A stretch of 7,627 nucleotides of DNA from UBA2336 sp964597075 (GCA_964597075.1 CAZQXC010000120.1:1-7627), one strand, 5' to 3'; shown: positions 1 through 6,572, numbered from the stretch's first letter. The notes: generated by a model from the letters alone, not told the origin. Translations and numbers: made by a program.

Positions 1-61
1 GAGGCCCCATATTGATGAAGTACTCTTCTGATTCCAGCTCTTTGTAAACGGTTTCCTCCAT
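1..61 (-). CDS. nuoD: NADH-quinone oxidoreductase subunit D, 5' end only (partial)
   Basis: Only the first 20 codons are in the window; the gene continues past the left edge. The ATG (61-59) follows the nuoC stop codon TAA (64-62) with just one... no spare base beyond adjacency, so the two genes abut. The visible translation ends in YFINMGP, which matches the start of the conserved NuoD N-terminal stretch (usually continuing NMGPQHPSTHG). NuoD is the 49-kDa-type subunit of the peripheral arm of complex I and helps form the quinone-binding site together with NuoB. Its position right after nuoC fits the usual nuoABCD order. NuoC and NuoD are separate proteins here, not the fused NuoCD of enterobacteria. 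The identification rests on a short stretch plus gene order, which together are convincing. Confidence 0.88.
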   Translation of the reverse strand, partial: MEETVYKELESEEYFINMGP

Positions 62-520
62 TTAGTACGCAATCATATTTACAGGGTCATCATAATCTTT
101 TCGCAGTGGATAACCCACCCAGTCATCGGTTAATAACAATCTTCTCAGGTCGGGATGGTTTTTGAAAATGATTCCGTACAGATCAAATACTTCTCGCTCA
201 TGAAATTCGGCTGTACGCCAAAGATCACATACTGTATCGATCTCCGGATTTTCCCGTGAACTGATTTTAGCCTTTACCACCACCATATGATTGATTGTAG
301 TAGATTTCAAATGATAAACCACTTCCATGTGTTGTGGCCAGTCAGCTCCGGTTAAGCAGAAGAGATAATCGAATGAAGTTTGTGGATTGGATTTGAGTTC
401 AGAGAGGAGGGCGCAGGCTTTTTCAGCAAGAACAACAGCTTGTAAGTATTGAGTACCCTGGGCTAGTTCAGCTTCAGGTACTCGTTGTAGAATGAATTCT
501 TTTAACGCTTCGTTATCCAT
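62..520 (-). CDS. nuoC: NADH-quinone oxidoreductase subunit C (30-kDa type)
   Basis: This 152-aa protein is a peripheral-arm subunit of respiratory complex I, which passes electrons from NADH or another donor to quinone while pumping ions. The family signature is plain at residues 107-130: HEREVFDLYGIIF followed by HPDLRRLLL, then a GYPLRKDYD stretch at 136-144 that is typical of the C-terminus. The length is near the lower end for stand-alone NuoC proteins, with a short N-terminal part and no fusion to NuoD. There are no membrane segments, as expected for a cytoplasmic-face subunit. The start at ATG 520 is the first in frame; the leader upstream is A/T-rich without a clear Shine-Dalgarno sequence. 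It abuts nuoD downstream, but is separated from nuoB upstream by 154 bp holding a palindromic repeat, whose nearest edge is only 15 bp from this start codon. Confidence 0.96.
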   Translation of the reverse strand: MDNEALKEFILQRVPEAELAQGTQYLQAVVLAEKACALLSELKSNPQTSFDYLFCLTGADWPQHMEVVYHLKSTTINHMVVVKAKISSRENPEIDTVCDLWRTAEFHEREVFDLYGIIFKNHPDLRRLLLTDDWVGYPLRKDYDDPVNMIAY

Positions 521-535
521 TATTACTTATATTCT

Positions 536-667
536 CGTCATTGCGCCTGCTCGCCTTTGGTGGGGCGGAACATGGGATGCGTAATGGCGCGAAACAATCC
601 ATTACTTTATAATGGGATTGCTTCGTCATGCTCTCACACATGCCTACCCGTATTCCTCGCAATGACG
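536..667. repeat. Palindromic dispersed-type repeat (REP/MITE-like) between nuoB and nuoC
   Basis: The element begins with CGTCATTGCG (536-545) and ends with its exact reverse complement CGCAATGACG (658-667). Inside lies a second inverted pair: CGAAACAATCCATTA (590-604) against TAATGGGATTGCTTCG (610-625), which can fold into a hairpin with a 5-nt loop, one mismatch and one bulged base. The two arms between the outer and inner pairs are only loosely complementary and differ in length. No open reading frame is contained in it, and no target-site duplication is evident. From memory, elements with CGTCATTGCGA ends and a GGATTGCTTCG core are scattered in many copies in Bacteroidota and some other bacterial genomes; that family link is recalled, not searched. 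There is no U-run after the hairpin in the transcribed (minus) direction, so it does not look like an intrinsic terminator. Confidence 0.75.
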
Positions 668-674
668 GGTGAGT

Positions 675-1244
675 TTAAACAAAATCCTTCATCGGGTCGC
701 GTGGCTCGGCCATCGATTCTCCCTTAATTTTTTTCTGCAGTTGCATAATGCCATACAGCAAGGCCTCCGGTCGTGGCGGGCAGCCGGGCACATATACATC
801 CACCGGAATAATATGATCAGCACCCTTTACTACCGAATAGGTATTGTAATAGAATGGTCCGCCTGATGTTGCACAGGCTCCCATAGCAATTACATATTTA
901 GGATCAGCCATCTGATCATAAAGTCTTTTCAGTACCGGTGCCATTTTATTTACGATAGTTCCGGCAATAACAATTAAATCTGCCTGCCGTGGCGTAGCGC
1001 GTGCTACCTCGGTTCCAAACCGTGACCAGTCATGCCTGCTGGCACCGGTGGCCATCATTTCAATGGCGCAACAACTGGTACCGAATACCAATGGCCAAAG
1101 TGAATTTGCCCGGGACCAGTTCACAATACTATCAATAGAGGTAATAACAATATTGCTTCCCGGGCCACGCACAACTTCTCCTGGAAACTGCTTAAGAAGC
1201 TCCTGATGTTGCTGTGGGTCTATGGTGTTTTGATTTACTCCCAT
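675..1244 (-). CDS. nuoB: NADH-quinone oxidoreductase subunit B (N2 cluster subunit)
   Basis: This 189-aa protein is the PSST/NuoB subunit of complex I. It carries the terminal [4Fe-4S] cluster N2, which hands electrons to quinone. All four expected ligands are visible: the adjacent pair C58-C59 in GTSCCAIEMMATG, C124 in MGACATSGGPF, and C155 in VPGCPPRPEALL. The segment GTIVNKMAPVLKRLYDQM (95-112) is also typical of the family. Length is normal. The start ATG (1244) lies inside the end of nuoA, with a 10-bp overlap in a different frame, suggesting translational coupling. The residues after about 172 (KIKGESMAEPRDPMKDFV) form a short polar tail of no known role. The stop codon is 7 bp from the edge of the palindromic repeat that separates nuoB from nuoC. 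Confidence 0.97.
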   Translation of the reverse strand: MGVNQNTIDPQQHQELLKQFPGEVVRGPGSNIVITSIDSIVNWSRANSLWPLVFGTSCCAIEMMATGASRHDWSRFGTEVARATPRQADLIVIAGTIVNKMAPVLKRLYDQMADPKYVIAMGACATSGGPFYYNTYSVVKGADHIIPVDVYVPGCPPRPEALLYGIMQLQKKIKGESMAEPRDPMKDFV

Positions 1245-1585
1245 TTTAAAGCTTTCTTTTTCCAGGCATATAACAATCCAAGGCCAAGAATGATCAGGAA
1301 AATTAAAATTTCAATAAAAGCGGAGAGACCTACTTTCTTCATGACCACTGCCCATGGAAAGATAAATACAGTCTCCACATCGAAAATGAGAAACATAATA
1401 GCGAACAGATAGTATCCTACGCGAAACTGAATCCATGACGTTCCTTGTGTAGGTACACCGCATTCGTAGGGTTCAGCTTTTTGAAGGTTGCTTGATTTTG
1501 GTGCCAGCAGGTTGGAAACGAGTATTCCCGCACCAACCATAACTACACCACCCAGAAAAAAAATAATTAAGGCTTCGCTACTCAT
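1235..1585 (-). CDS. nuoA: NADH-quinone oxidoreductase subunit A (membrane subunit)
   Basis: This is the small membrane subunit of complex I (ND3 type), placed where the peripheral arm meets the membrane arm. Three hydrophobic helices are visible, at about residues 3-25, 58-80 and 87-108 counted from the chosen start. The loop after the first contains the conserved PYECG, followed by the FDVE motif at the second helix (68-71), both hallmarks of NuoA/ND3. I chose ATG 1585, giving 116 aa: it lies two bases after the korB stop (TAA, 1590-1588). A longer version begins at GTG 1603 and would add six residues and overlap korB by 16 bp; it cannot be excluded. The C-terminus overlaps the nuoB start by 10 bp. 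The tight packing with korB argues that the complex I genes are transcribed together with korAB. Confidence 0.94.
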   Translation of the reverse strand: MSSEALIIFFLGGVVMVGAGILVSNLLAPKSSNLQKAEPYECGVPTQGTSWIQFRVGYYLFAIMFLIFDVETVFIFPWAVVMKKVGLSAFIEILIFLIILGLGLLYAWKKKALKWE

Positions 1586-1587
1586 GC

Positions 1588-2616
1588 TTACTTGATTTCC
1601 CACGTTTCACCACTCCTCAACAAATCATCGACAGAATGGTATTTTGCATTTTCAGTTATTTTTTCGCGCTCTTCCGCTAAGGCTTCATCATAGGTTTTTG
1701 TACGTACTTCACGGATTACACCAAGCACCATGGGGAAATGTGGTGGAGCTAATCGCGCCAGCATCAAATGTAATGTTGGATCTTCATCGTGGGCATCGTG
1801 CACCAGTATATCCTTTTCGGTGATATCATTCTCACCTAAGGTCACCACTTCTAATTTTAATCCATTTAGGCGGATACCCTTCTTATTATCCTTACCAAAC
1901 AATAACGGCTGACCATGTTTTACATGCAACTGGAAGTCATCACGATTTTGCTTGGCGGTTACACCAGCATGGGCATCATCATTAAAGATGACACAATTTT
2001 GTAAAACTTCGACCAATGATGTACCTACGTGTTTGGCAGCGTGCACAAAAATTTCAGTCATTAGTTTTGGATTGGTATCAATTGTGCGGGCATAAAATGT
2101 TCCCTGTGCACCAATCACCAGTTCAGCGGCATGGAAAGGTCTTTCCACCGATCCATAGGGAGTGGATTTTGTAACTAAACCGGTAGGCGAGGTGGGGGAG
2201 TATTGCCCTTTCGTTAATCCATAGATTTCATTATTAAATAAAAGAATATTGATATCAATATTTCTGCGCAAAGCATGTATGAAATGATTACCACCAATCG
2301 CCAGCGCATCACCATCGCCCTGCACTTCCCAAACACTAAGTTTAGGATTGGCGAGTTTAACACCCGTTGCCACGGCCGGTCCGCGACCATGAATGGTATG
2401 AAAGCCATACGTATTCATGTAATAGGGAAAGCGGGCAGCACATCCTATACCTGAAACAAATACAAAATTTTCGCGTGGTATTCCCAGTTGGGGTAATGCA
2501 TTGGTCATGGCCGATAGAATGGAATAGTCTCCACATCCCGGACACCAGCGCACCAACTGGTCGCTCTCAAAATCTTTTTTAGTATAGGCCTTTGGTATAT
2601 CGGCAAGCGCTTCCAT
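1588..2616 (-). CDS. korB: 2-oxoglutarate (2-oxoacid):ferredoxin oxidoreductase, beta subunit
   Basis: This 342-aa protein is the thiamine diphosphate-binding subunit of a 2-oxoacid:ferredoxin oxidoreductase, which oxidatively decarboxylates a 2-oxoacid (most likely 2-oxoglutarate) to the acyl-CoA and reduces ferredoxin. Visible features: WCPGCGDY (24-31, C25 and C28), GIGCAAR with C59, HGRGPAVATGVKLANP, the ThDP/Mg motif GDGD (100-103) with NNEIYGLTKGQ (128-138), and C208 in LQNCVIFND. C25, C28, C59 and C208 match the four cysteines that hold the single [4Fe-4S] cluster in structurally known two-subunit archaeal enzymes. Residues from about 233 on form a C-terminal extension beyond the core, which I recall from other bacterial KorB proteins. 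It starts 3 bp after korA and ends 2 bp before nuoA. Substrate choice between 2-oxoglutarate and another 2-oxoacid is inferred from family resemblance and cannot be proved here. Confidence 0.93.
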   Translation of the reverse strand: MEALADIPKAYTKKDFESDQLVRWCPGCGDYSILSAMTNALPQLGIPRENFVFVSGIGCAARFPYYMNTYGFHTIHGRGPAVATGVKLANPKLSVWEVQGDGDALAIGGNHFIHALRRNIDINILLFNNEIYGLTKGQYSPTSPTGLVTKSTPYGSVERPFHAAELVIGAQGTFYARTIDTNPKLMTEIFVHAAKHVGTSLVEVLQNCVIFNDDAHAGVTAKQNRDDFQLHVKHGQPLLFGKDNKKGIRLNGLKLEVVTLGENDITEKDILVHDAHDEDPTLHLMLARLAPPHFPMVLGVIREVRTKTYDEALAEEREKITENAKYHSVDDLLRSGETWEIK

Positions 2617-2619
2617 AAA

Positions 2620-4479
2620 TCAATCTTTTAGGTGTTCAATAAAAACTTCTTTGAGTTCAGTAACAAGGAAGGGTTGTCCCTGGATTTTTGAATACGATAA
2701 AATATTCATGCCCGGGAATTTGCTTCGCAACAAGGAGGCAAACTGGCCCATGTTTAATTCGCATACCAGTATTTTGCTATATTTTTCGAATACAGCTTTG
2801 GTGTTTTTGGGTAGCGGATTAATATAGTTGAAGTGAACGAAATCAACTTTTTTATTGGCATGCTGAAGTTCAGTAACCGCTGTTCGTAAACCTCCAAAGG
2901 TACCGCCCCAACCAACCACCAGTAATTTCCCATCACCATTTCCCTGTACTTCCAGTTCGGGAATATAATTGGCTACACGGTCAACTTTCTCGGCACGGGT
3001 GCGCACCATTTTTTCATGGTTTTCAGAATCGTAAGAAACATTTCCGGTTTTCTCCTGTTTTTCTAGACCGCCAATTCGGTGTTCAAAACCAGGGGTGCCG
3101 GGAACGGCCCATCCCCGTGCAAGTTTCTCTACATCGCGTTCGTAGGGATAATAAACTCCATTACTTTTTTTTGCTTCCTCTAAGTGTATGGGAGGCATAT
3201 CGGCAGTCTTTGGGAATCTCCAGGGTTCGGATCCATTTGCCAGATAACCATCGGTTAATAAAATAACCGGCGTCATATGTTCCATGGCAATTTTTGCAGC
3301 CATGTAAGCAAATTCAAAACAGTTAGCGGGGGTACTGGCGGCCAGAACAACGGCTGGACTTTCGCTGTTTCTGCCAAACACGGCAATGTTAATATCGGCT
3401 TGTTCTGTTTTCGTGGGAAGTCCGGTGGAGGGACCACCGCGTTGAACATCTACCACCACCAATGGAATTTCAGCCATAATAGCGAGACCAATAGCTTCAC
3501 CTTTTAAGGCGATACCCGGTCCGGATGAAGTTGTTACACCCAATTGACCAGCATAACTGGCACCAATGGCCGAGCAGACGGCCGCAATTTCATCCTCTGC
3601 CTGCATCGTAATAACGCCTAAATTTTTATGCCGTGATAACTCGTGTAAAATATCAGAGGCAGGTGTGATGGGGTAGGACCCTAAAAAAAGTTTCTTGCCT
3701 GCTCTTTCTGATGCAGCCATCAAACCCCATGCGGTAGCTGTATTGCCTGAGATGTGACGATAGACGCCCTTTTCAATAATAGCAGGAGGAATTTTGTACA
3801 TCGAAGGCAGGGCTTCAATGGTTTCGGCATAATGAAATCCTGCGTTTAGTGCACGTTTATTTCCTTCGGCCAAAGCCGGAGTTTTTTTGAATTTCGAATC
3901 AATGTATTTTTCAGTTTCTTTTAATGAACGATCGAAAAGCCAATACATCATACCCAATGCAAACATGTTCTTTGAGCGCATGATGCTCTTATTGTCGAGT
4001 TGAAGTCCTTCCAATGCAGTTTTAGTGAGTGAAGAAATAGGTGCCTCCACCACATTATAATCAGCTAATGTCCCGTCATCCAATGGATTTGCTGTAAAGC
4101 CTGCTTTTTCAATATTACGGTCAGTGAAAGCATCGAGATCAACAATAACATTACCTCCCTTTCGGGCAAATTGTAAATTCGATTTCAACGCAGCAGGGTT
4201 CATGGCCACCAAAACATCGGCCTGGTCACCCGGTGTATAAATGTCTATTCTCCCAATCTGTACCTGGAACCCGGAAACACCCTCTACCGTACCTTGTGGA
4301 GCCCGTATTTCAGCCGGAAAATCCGGAAAGGTAGCCAGGTCGTTGCCCCATAACGCTGATGTAAAACTGAATTGCGAACCCGTCAGCTGCATCCCATCCC
4401 CGGAATCGCCCGCAAACCGGATAACCACTTTTTCCAGCTCTGTAGCTGTTTTTTTGCCGTTTATCGTTGTCTCGCTCAT
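2620..4479 (-). CDS. korA: 2-oxoglutarate (2-oxoacid):ferredoxin oxidoreductase, fused gamma-alpha subunit
   Basis: This 619-aa protein is the large subunit partner of KorB. The N-terminal part (about 18-205) is the gamma domain, with the characteristic GDSGDGMQLTG at 24-34 and FPAEIRAPQGT at 54-64. The remainder is the alpha part: YPITPASDI at 269-277 is the classic 2-oxoacid oxidoreductase signature, followed by AEDEIAAVCSAIGASYAG (294-311), TTSSGPGIALKGEAIGLA (316-333) and QRGGPSTGLPTKTEQAD (346-362). A gamma-alpha fusion of about 600 residues is the usual form of the two-subunit KorAB found in many aerobic bacteria and archaea. No ferredoxin-like delta domain is present, so a separate ferredoxin must accept the electrons; one lies divergently next door. 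The first in-frame ATG (4479) follows an A/T-rich leader (ACGAAAAATTTT). It is the first gene of the minus-strand series leading into nuoABCD. Confidence 0.94.
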   Translation of the reverse strand: MSETTINGKKTATELEKVVIRFAGDSGDGMQLTGSQFSFTSALWGNDLATFPDFPAEIRAPQGTVEGVSGFQVQIGRIDIYTPGDQADVLVAMNPAALKSNLQFARKGGNVIVDLDAFTDRNIEKAGFTANPLDDGTLADYNVVEAPISSLTKTALEGLQLDNKSIMRSKNMFALGMMYWLFDRSLKETEKYIDSKFKKTPALAEGNKRALNAGFHYAETIEALPSMYKIPPAIIEKGVYRHISGNTATAWGLMAASERAGKKLFLGSYPITPASDILHELSRHKNLGVITMQAEDEIAAVCSAIGASYAGQLGVTTSSGPGIALKGEAIGLAIMAEIPLVVVDVQRGGPSTGLPTKTEQADINIAVFGRNSESPAVVLAASTPANCFEFAYMAAKIAMEHMTPVILLTDGYLANGSEPWRFPKTADMPPIHLEEAKKSNGVYYPYERDVEKLARGWAVPGTPGFEHRIGGLEKQEKTGNVSYDSENHEKMVRTRAEKVDRVANYIPELEVQGNGDGKLLVVGWGGTFGGLRTAVTELQHANKKVDFVHFNYINPLPKNTKAVFEKYSKILVCELNMGQFASLLRSKFPGMNILSYSKIQGQPFLVTELKEVFIEHLKD

Positions 4480-4544
4480 GGCTAAAATTTTTCGTCTGTT
4501 AATTTACATTACCCACTCCATATAAACTACCGTAACACCTAAAA

Positions 4545-4576
4545 TTGGGCTAGTATAAATTTATTCCTTACCTTCA
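4545..4576 (+). promoter_or_regulatory. Possible Bacteroidota-type promoter for the ferredoxin gene
   Basis: TTG (4545-4547) and TACCTTCA (4569-4576) are separated by 21 bp, which resembles the Bacteroidota primary sigma factor pattern TTG ... TAnnTTTG; the last two bases of the -7 box deviate. The predicted start, near 4583, leaves a leader of about 34 nt that becomes A-rich (CAAAAAATAA) just before the ATG at 4617, as is common for this phylum. The -7 box nearly coincides with the candidate box for the opposite strand. Confidence 0.35.
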
Positions 4577-4603
4577 AACATGACATTAGATACTCAATAA
4601 CAA
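4575..4603 (-). promoter_or_regulatory. Possible Bacteroidota-type promoter for the korAB-nuo series (weak)
   Basis: Reading the minus strand, CATGTTTG (4582-4575) matches the Bacteroidota -7 consensus TAnnTTTG at all but one fixed position. It is preceded, 18 bp upstream, by TTTTTTG ending at 4601, which could serve as the -33 TTG. Transcription would start near 4568 and leave a leader of about 90 nt before korA. The match is from consensus only, and short A/T-rich motifs arise easily by chance in such a region. Confidence 0.2.
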
Positions 4604-4616
4604 AAAATAAGTCGTT

Positions 4617-4919
4617 ATGCCTTATACTATTTGCGAGCCCTGTGTAAGTACATGCGATACAGCATGTGTAGATGTTTGTCCGGTAGATTGTATTCATGGA
4701 CCGATTAGTCAGGATGGAAGCGGATCAGAAGTGAAAGAACCTGGCTTTGAAAAGGAAGGTAAGCAGCTTTATATTAATCCGGAGGTTTGTATTGATTGCG
4801 ATGCCTGCGTACCGGCCTGTCCGGTAGAAGCCATTTTTGAGGAGAGCCAGGTGCCTGAAAAATGGAAAAGCTACATCCCTCTAAATTATGAATTCTTTGC
4901 TGTTCAACCACCGGCCTGA
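4617..4919 (+). CDS. Dicluster ferredoxin (7Fe- or 8Fe-type)
   Basis: This 100-aa protein is a small cytoplasmic electron carrier with two iron-sulfur cluster sites. The second site is a standard CxxCxxCxxxCP (C58, C61, C64, C68). The N-terminal half, ICEPCVSTCDTACVDVCPVDC, places C9, C17 and C21 with the C-x7-C-x3-CP spacing of the [3Fe-4S] site in Thermus-type 7Fe ferredoxins, while C68-C25-type partners complete the crossed pattern. It also has C6 and an additional C13 between C9 and C17. The region between the two sites (about 28-56) is acidic and longer than in Thermus ferredoxin. The C-terminal VPEKWKSYIPLNYEFF matches the helix-forming tail of that family. It is divergent from korAB, whose enzyme needs a ferredoxin acceptor, so it is a natural candidate partner (inference). 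A terminator follows 23 bp after its stop. Confidence 0.93.
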   Translation: MPYTICEPCVSTCDTACVDVCPVDCIHGPISQDGSGSEVKEPGFEKEGKQLYINPEVCIDCDACVPACPVEAIFEESQVPEKWKSYIPLNYEFFAVQPPA

Positions 4920-4942
4920 TCGAAATCAGTATAGAAGTTTTG

Positions 4943-4974
4943 AATGTCCTGTATCTTTATAGCAGGACATTTTT
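4943..4974 (+). terminator. Rho-independent terminator after the ferredoxin gene
   Basis: AATGTCCTG (4943-4951) and CAGGACATT (4963-4971) form a perfect 9-bp stem with an 11-nt loop, followed by TTTTATT. It stands 23 bp past the ferredoxin stop and 14 bp before the nnr start. It should end the ferredoxin transcript. The upstream ATG at 4944, in frame with nnr, lies inside the left arm, which is strong evidence against that start. Confidence 0.8.
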
Positions 4975-4988
4975 ATTGGTGCCACTGT

Positions 4989-6479
4989 ATGATCAAAATT
5001 CTGAGTGCTAAGCAAATTAAAGAGCTGGATGCTTACACCATCGCCAGTGAACCTATTGCCTCTATCGATTTAATGGAGCGCGCCTGTCGTTCATTTTGTT
5101 CATGGTTTACTGATCATGTAGACCCTGTTTCTCGTGTAGGAATAATTTGTGGGACTGGTAACAATGGTGGCGATGGTTTGGGCATTGCCCGCATGTTGAC
5201 AGGTTGGGATTTCCGGGTAGCGGTTTGGGTAGTAAAAGGAACTGTTACTGAGTCGGATGATTTTAAAGCAAACCTTAACCGGCTGAAGATTGAAGTCTTG
5301 TTTATAGATCAGGCTTTTGATAAAAATATTTTTTCTGATTGCGATGTATTGATTGATGCCCTTTTTGGAACTGGTTTATCCCGACCTGTTGAAGGATTGT
5401 ACGCTGAGGTGATTGATGCAATGAATCAATCAAAAGCTACCCGTATTGCTGTTGATATCCCCTCCGGTTTGTTTGCGGATGCACCATCATCAGGATCAAT
5501 TGTAAAAGCGGGTTATACCATATCCTTTCAGTTGCCGAAGGTTGCTTTCTTTTTTGCTGATTGTTATAAATATGTTGGGGAGTGGTTTTGTGTGGATATA
5601 GGATTAAGTAAGTTGGGTATTCATACACTGGAATCGAATATTTTTTTACTCACTAGAAGGAGCATTTATAAACAACTTAAGCCACAGAAGAAGTTTGATC
5701 ATAAGGGAAAGAAAGGACATGCCTTGCTTATTGCCGGAAGCTATGGAAAAATGGGGGCAGCTATCCTGGCCTCCAGAAGTTCATTGCGAACAGGAGTGGG
5801 TTTGTTAACGATACATGTACCTGAAAAGGGTTATTCCATTCTACAAGCAGCAGTGCCTGAAGCCATGGCCAGTGTGGATGAGGAAGGCAAGTTTTTTTCT
5901 ACGGTTCCGGTTTTAACCTCTTATGATGCCATCGGATTAGGCCCGGGTATAGGTAAGGACAGTAAAACAGCTAAAGCGTTGGGTAACCTGTTAAAAAAAT
6001 CGAAACTACCCATGGTGTTGGATGCCGATGCGATTAATATTATAGCTGACCAGCGGGAGTTTCTGAGCTTGTTAACACCGGGTACCATTTTAACACCTCA
6101 TCCCAAAGAATTTGAACGGATTGCCGGAAATTGGAAGAATGAATTTGACCGATTGGATAAGCAGAGAGAATTTTCAAGGAAACATCACGTAATAGTTGTG
6201 CTGAAAGGGGCCTTTACTTCCATCACTACGCCTGATGGTAAGGTGTTTTTCAACAATACCGGTAATCCCGGAATGGCTACTGCTGGAAGTGGGGATGTAC
6301 TGACTGGCGTTATTACTGCCTTATTGGCGCAGGGGTATACTCCATTGGAGGCTGCCCAGCTTGGCGTATGGTTACACGGACTAGCCGGAGATGAGGCGAA
6401 AAGGAAAGTAGGGTCTCGTGGCATGATCGCTTCGGATATTATCGACCACCTACCAGCCTCTTTTGATCAATTATACTGA
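4989..6479 (+). CDS. nnr: Bifunctional NAD(P)H-hydrate epimerase / ADP-dependent NAD(P)H-hydrate dehydratase
   Basis: This 496-aa enzyme repairs damaged nicotinamide cofactors: the N-terminal half interconverts the R and S forms of hydrated NAD(P)H, and the C-terminal half dehydrates the S form back to NAD(P)H using ADP. The epimerase (YjeF_N) part, about 1-215, shows GTGNNGGDG (55-63), DALFGTG (123-129) and DIPSG (156-160). The dehydratase (ribokinase-like) part, about 235-490, shows GSYGKMGAA (250-258), GLGPG (316-320), LDADAIN (344-350), LTPHPKE (368-374), KGAFT (406-410) and GNPGMATAGSGDVLTG (425-440), whose D436 is the presumed catalytic aspartate. Both halves look intact and the length is normal for the fused bacterial form. 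The start at ATG 4989 gives MIKILSAKQIKELD, the usual family beginning; the in-frame ATG 4944 would add 15 unrelated residues encoded by the terminator. A separate promoter must lie close to or within the terminator, or the gene depends on read-through. Confidence 0.95.
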   Translation: MIKILSAKQIKELDAYTIASEPIASIDLMERACRSFCSWFTDHVDPVSRVGIICGTGNNGGDGLGIARMLTGWDFRVAVWVVKGTVTESDDFKANLNRLKIEVLFIDQAFDKNIFSDCDVLIDALFGTGLSRPVEGLYAEVIDAMNQSKATRIAVDIPSGLFADAPSSGSIVKAGYTISFQLPKVAFFFADCYKYVGEWFCVDIGLSKLGIHTLESNIFLLTRRSIYKQLKPQKKFDHKGKKGHALLIAGSYGKMGAAILASRSSLRTGVGLLTIHVPEKGYSILQAAVPEAMASVDEEGKFFSTVPVLTSYDAIGLGPGIGKDSKTAKALGNLLKKSKLPMVLDADAINIIADQREFLSLLTPGTILTPHPKEFERIAGNWKNEFDRLDKQREFSRKHHVIVVLKGAFTSITTPDGKVFFNNTGNPGMATAGSGDVLTGVITALLAQGYTPLEAAQLGVWLHGLAGDEAKRKVGSRGMIASDIIDHLPASFDQLY

Positions 6480-6483
6480 TTTA

Positions 6484-6538
6484 GGCCTCCCCTTTAAACC
6501 TTTTGAGCATTTTCTGCATCTAAGGGGTATTCCAGGCC
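6484..6538. other. Imperfect inverted repeat between nnr and the T9SS-domain gene
   Basis: GGCCT (6484-6488) followed by CCCCTTTA (6489-6496) can pair with TAAGGGG (6521-6527) and AGGCC (6534-6538), with a one-base bulge in the inner stem, a 6-nt bulge between the two stems on the right side and a loop of 24 nt. It starts 4 bp after the nnr stop. It may help end or stabilise the nnr message, but no U-run follows, so it is not a typical intrinsic terminator. Chance is a real alternative. Confidence 0.3.
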
Positions 6539-6572
6539 AACTTTGGATTGGATTTTGCGTAATAGAAACTAC

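Noticed and set aside
589..626. The inner hairpin of the palindromic repeat as an intrinsic terminator between nuoB and nuoC.
   Set aside because: No U-run follows it in the direction of nuo transcription, and the nested terminal repeats fit a dispersed element better.
521..674. A small RNA gene or tRNA in the nuoB-nuoC gap.
   Set aside because: The sequence is accounted for by the nested inverted repeats; no cloverleaf or known RNA motif is visible.
669..866. Open plus-strand frames lying opposite nuoB, nuoA, korB and korA (for example 669-866, 1206-1412, 2367-2582, 3277-3507, 4241-4525).
   Set aside because: Each is opposite a well-conserved gene, has no recognisable domain, and is explained by the codon pattern of the real gene.
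4944..4988. A 15-residue N-terminal extension of Nnr starting at ATG 4944.
   Set aside because: The codons are made of the terminator stem, loop and T-run, and the family's normal beginning is at ATG 4989.
6543..6572. TTG at 6543 as the start of the sorting-domain protein.
   Set aside because: It would put ten residues with arginines and asparagines before a clear signal peptide that begins at ATG 6573.
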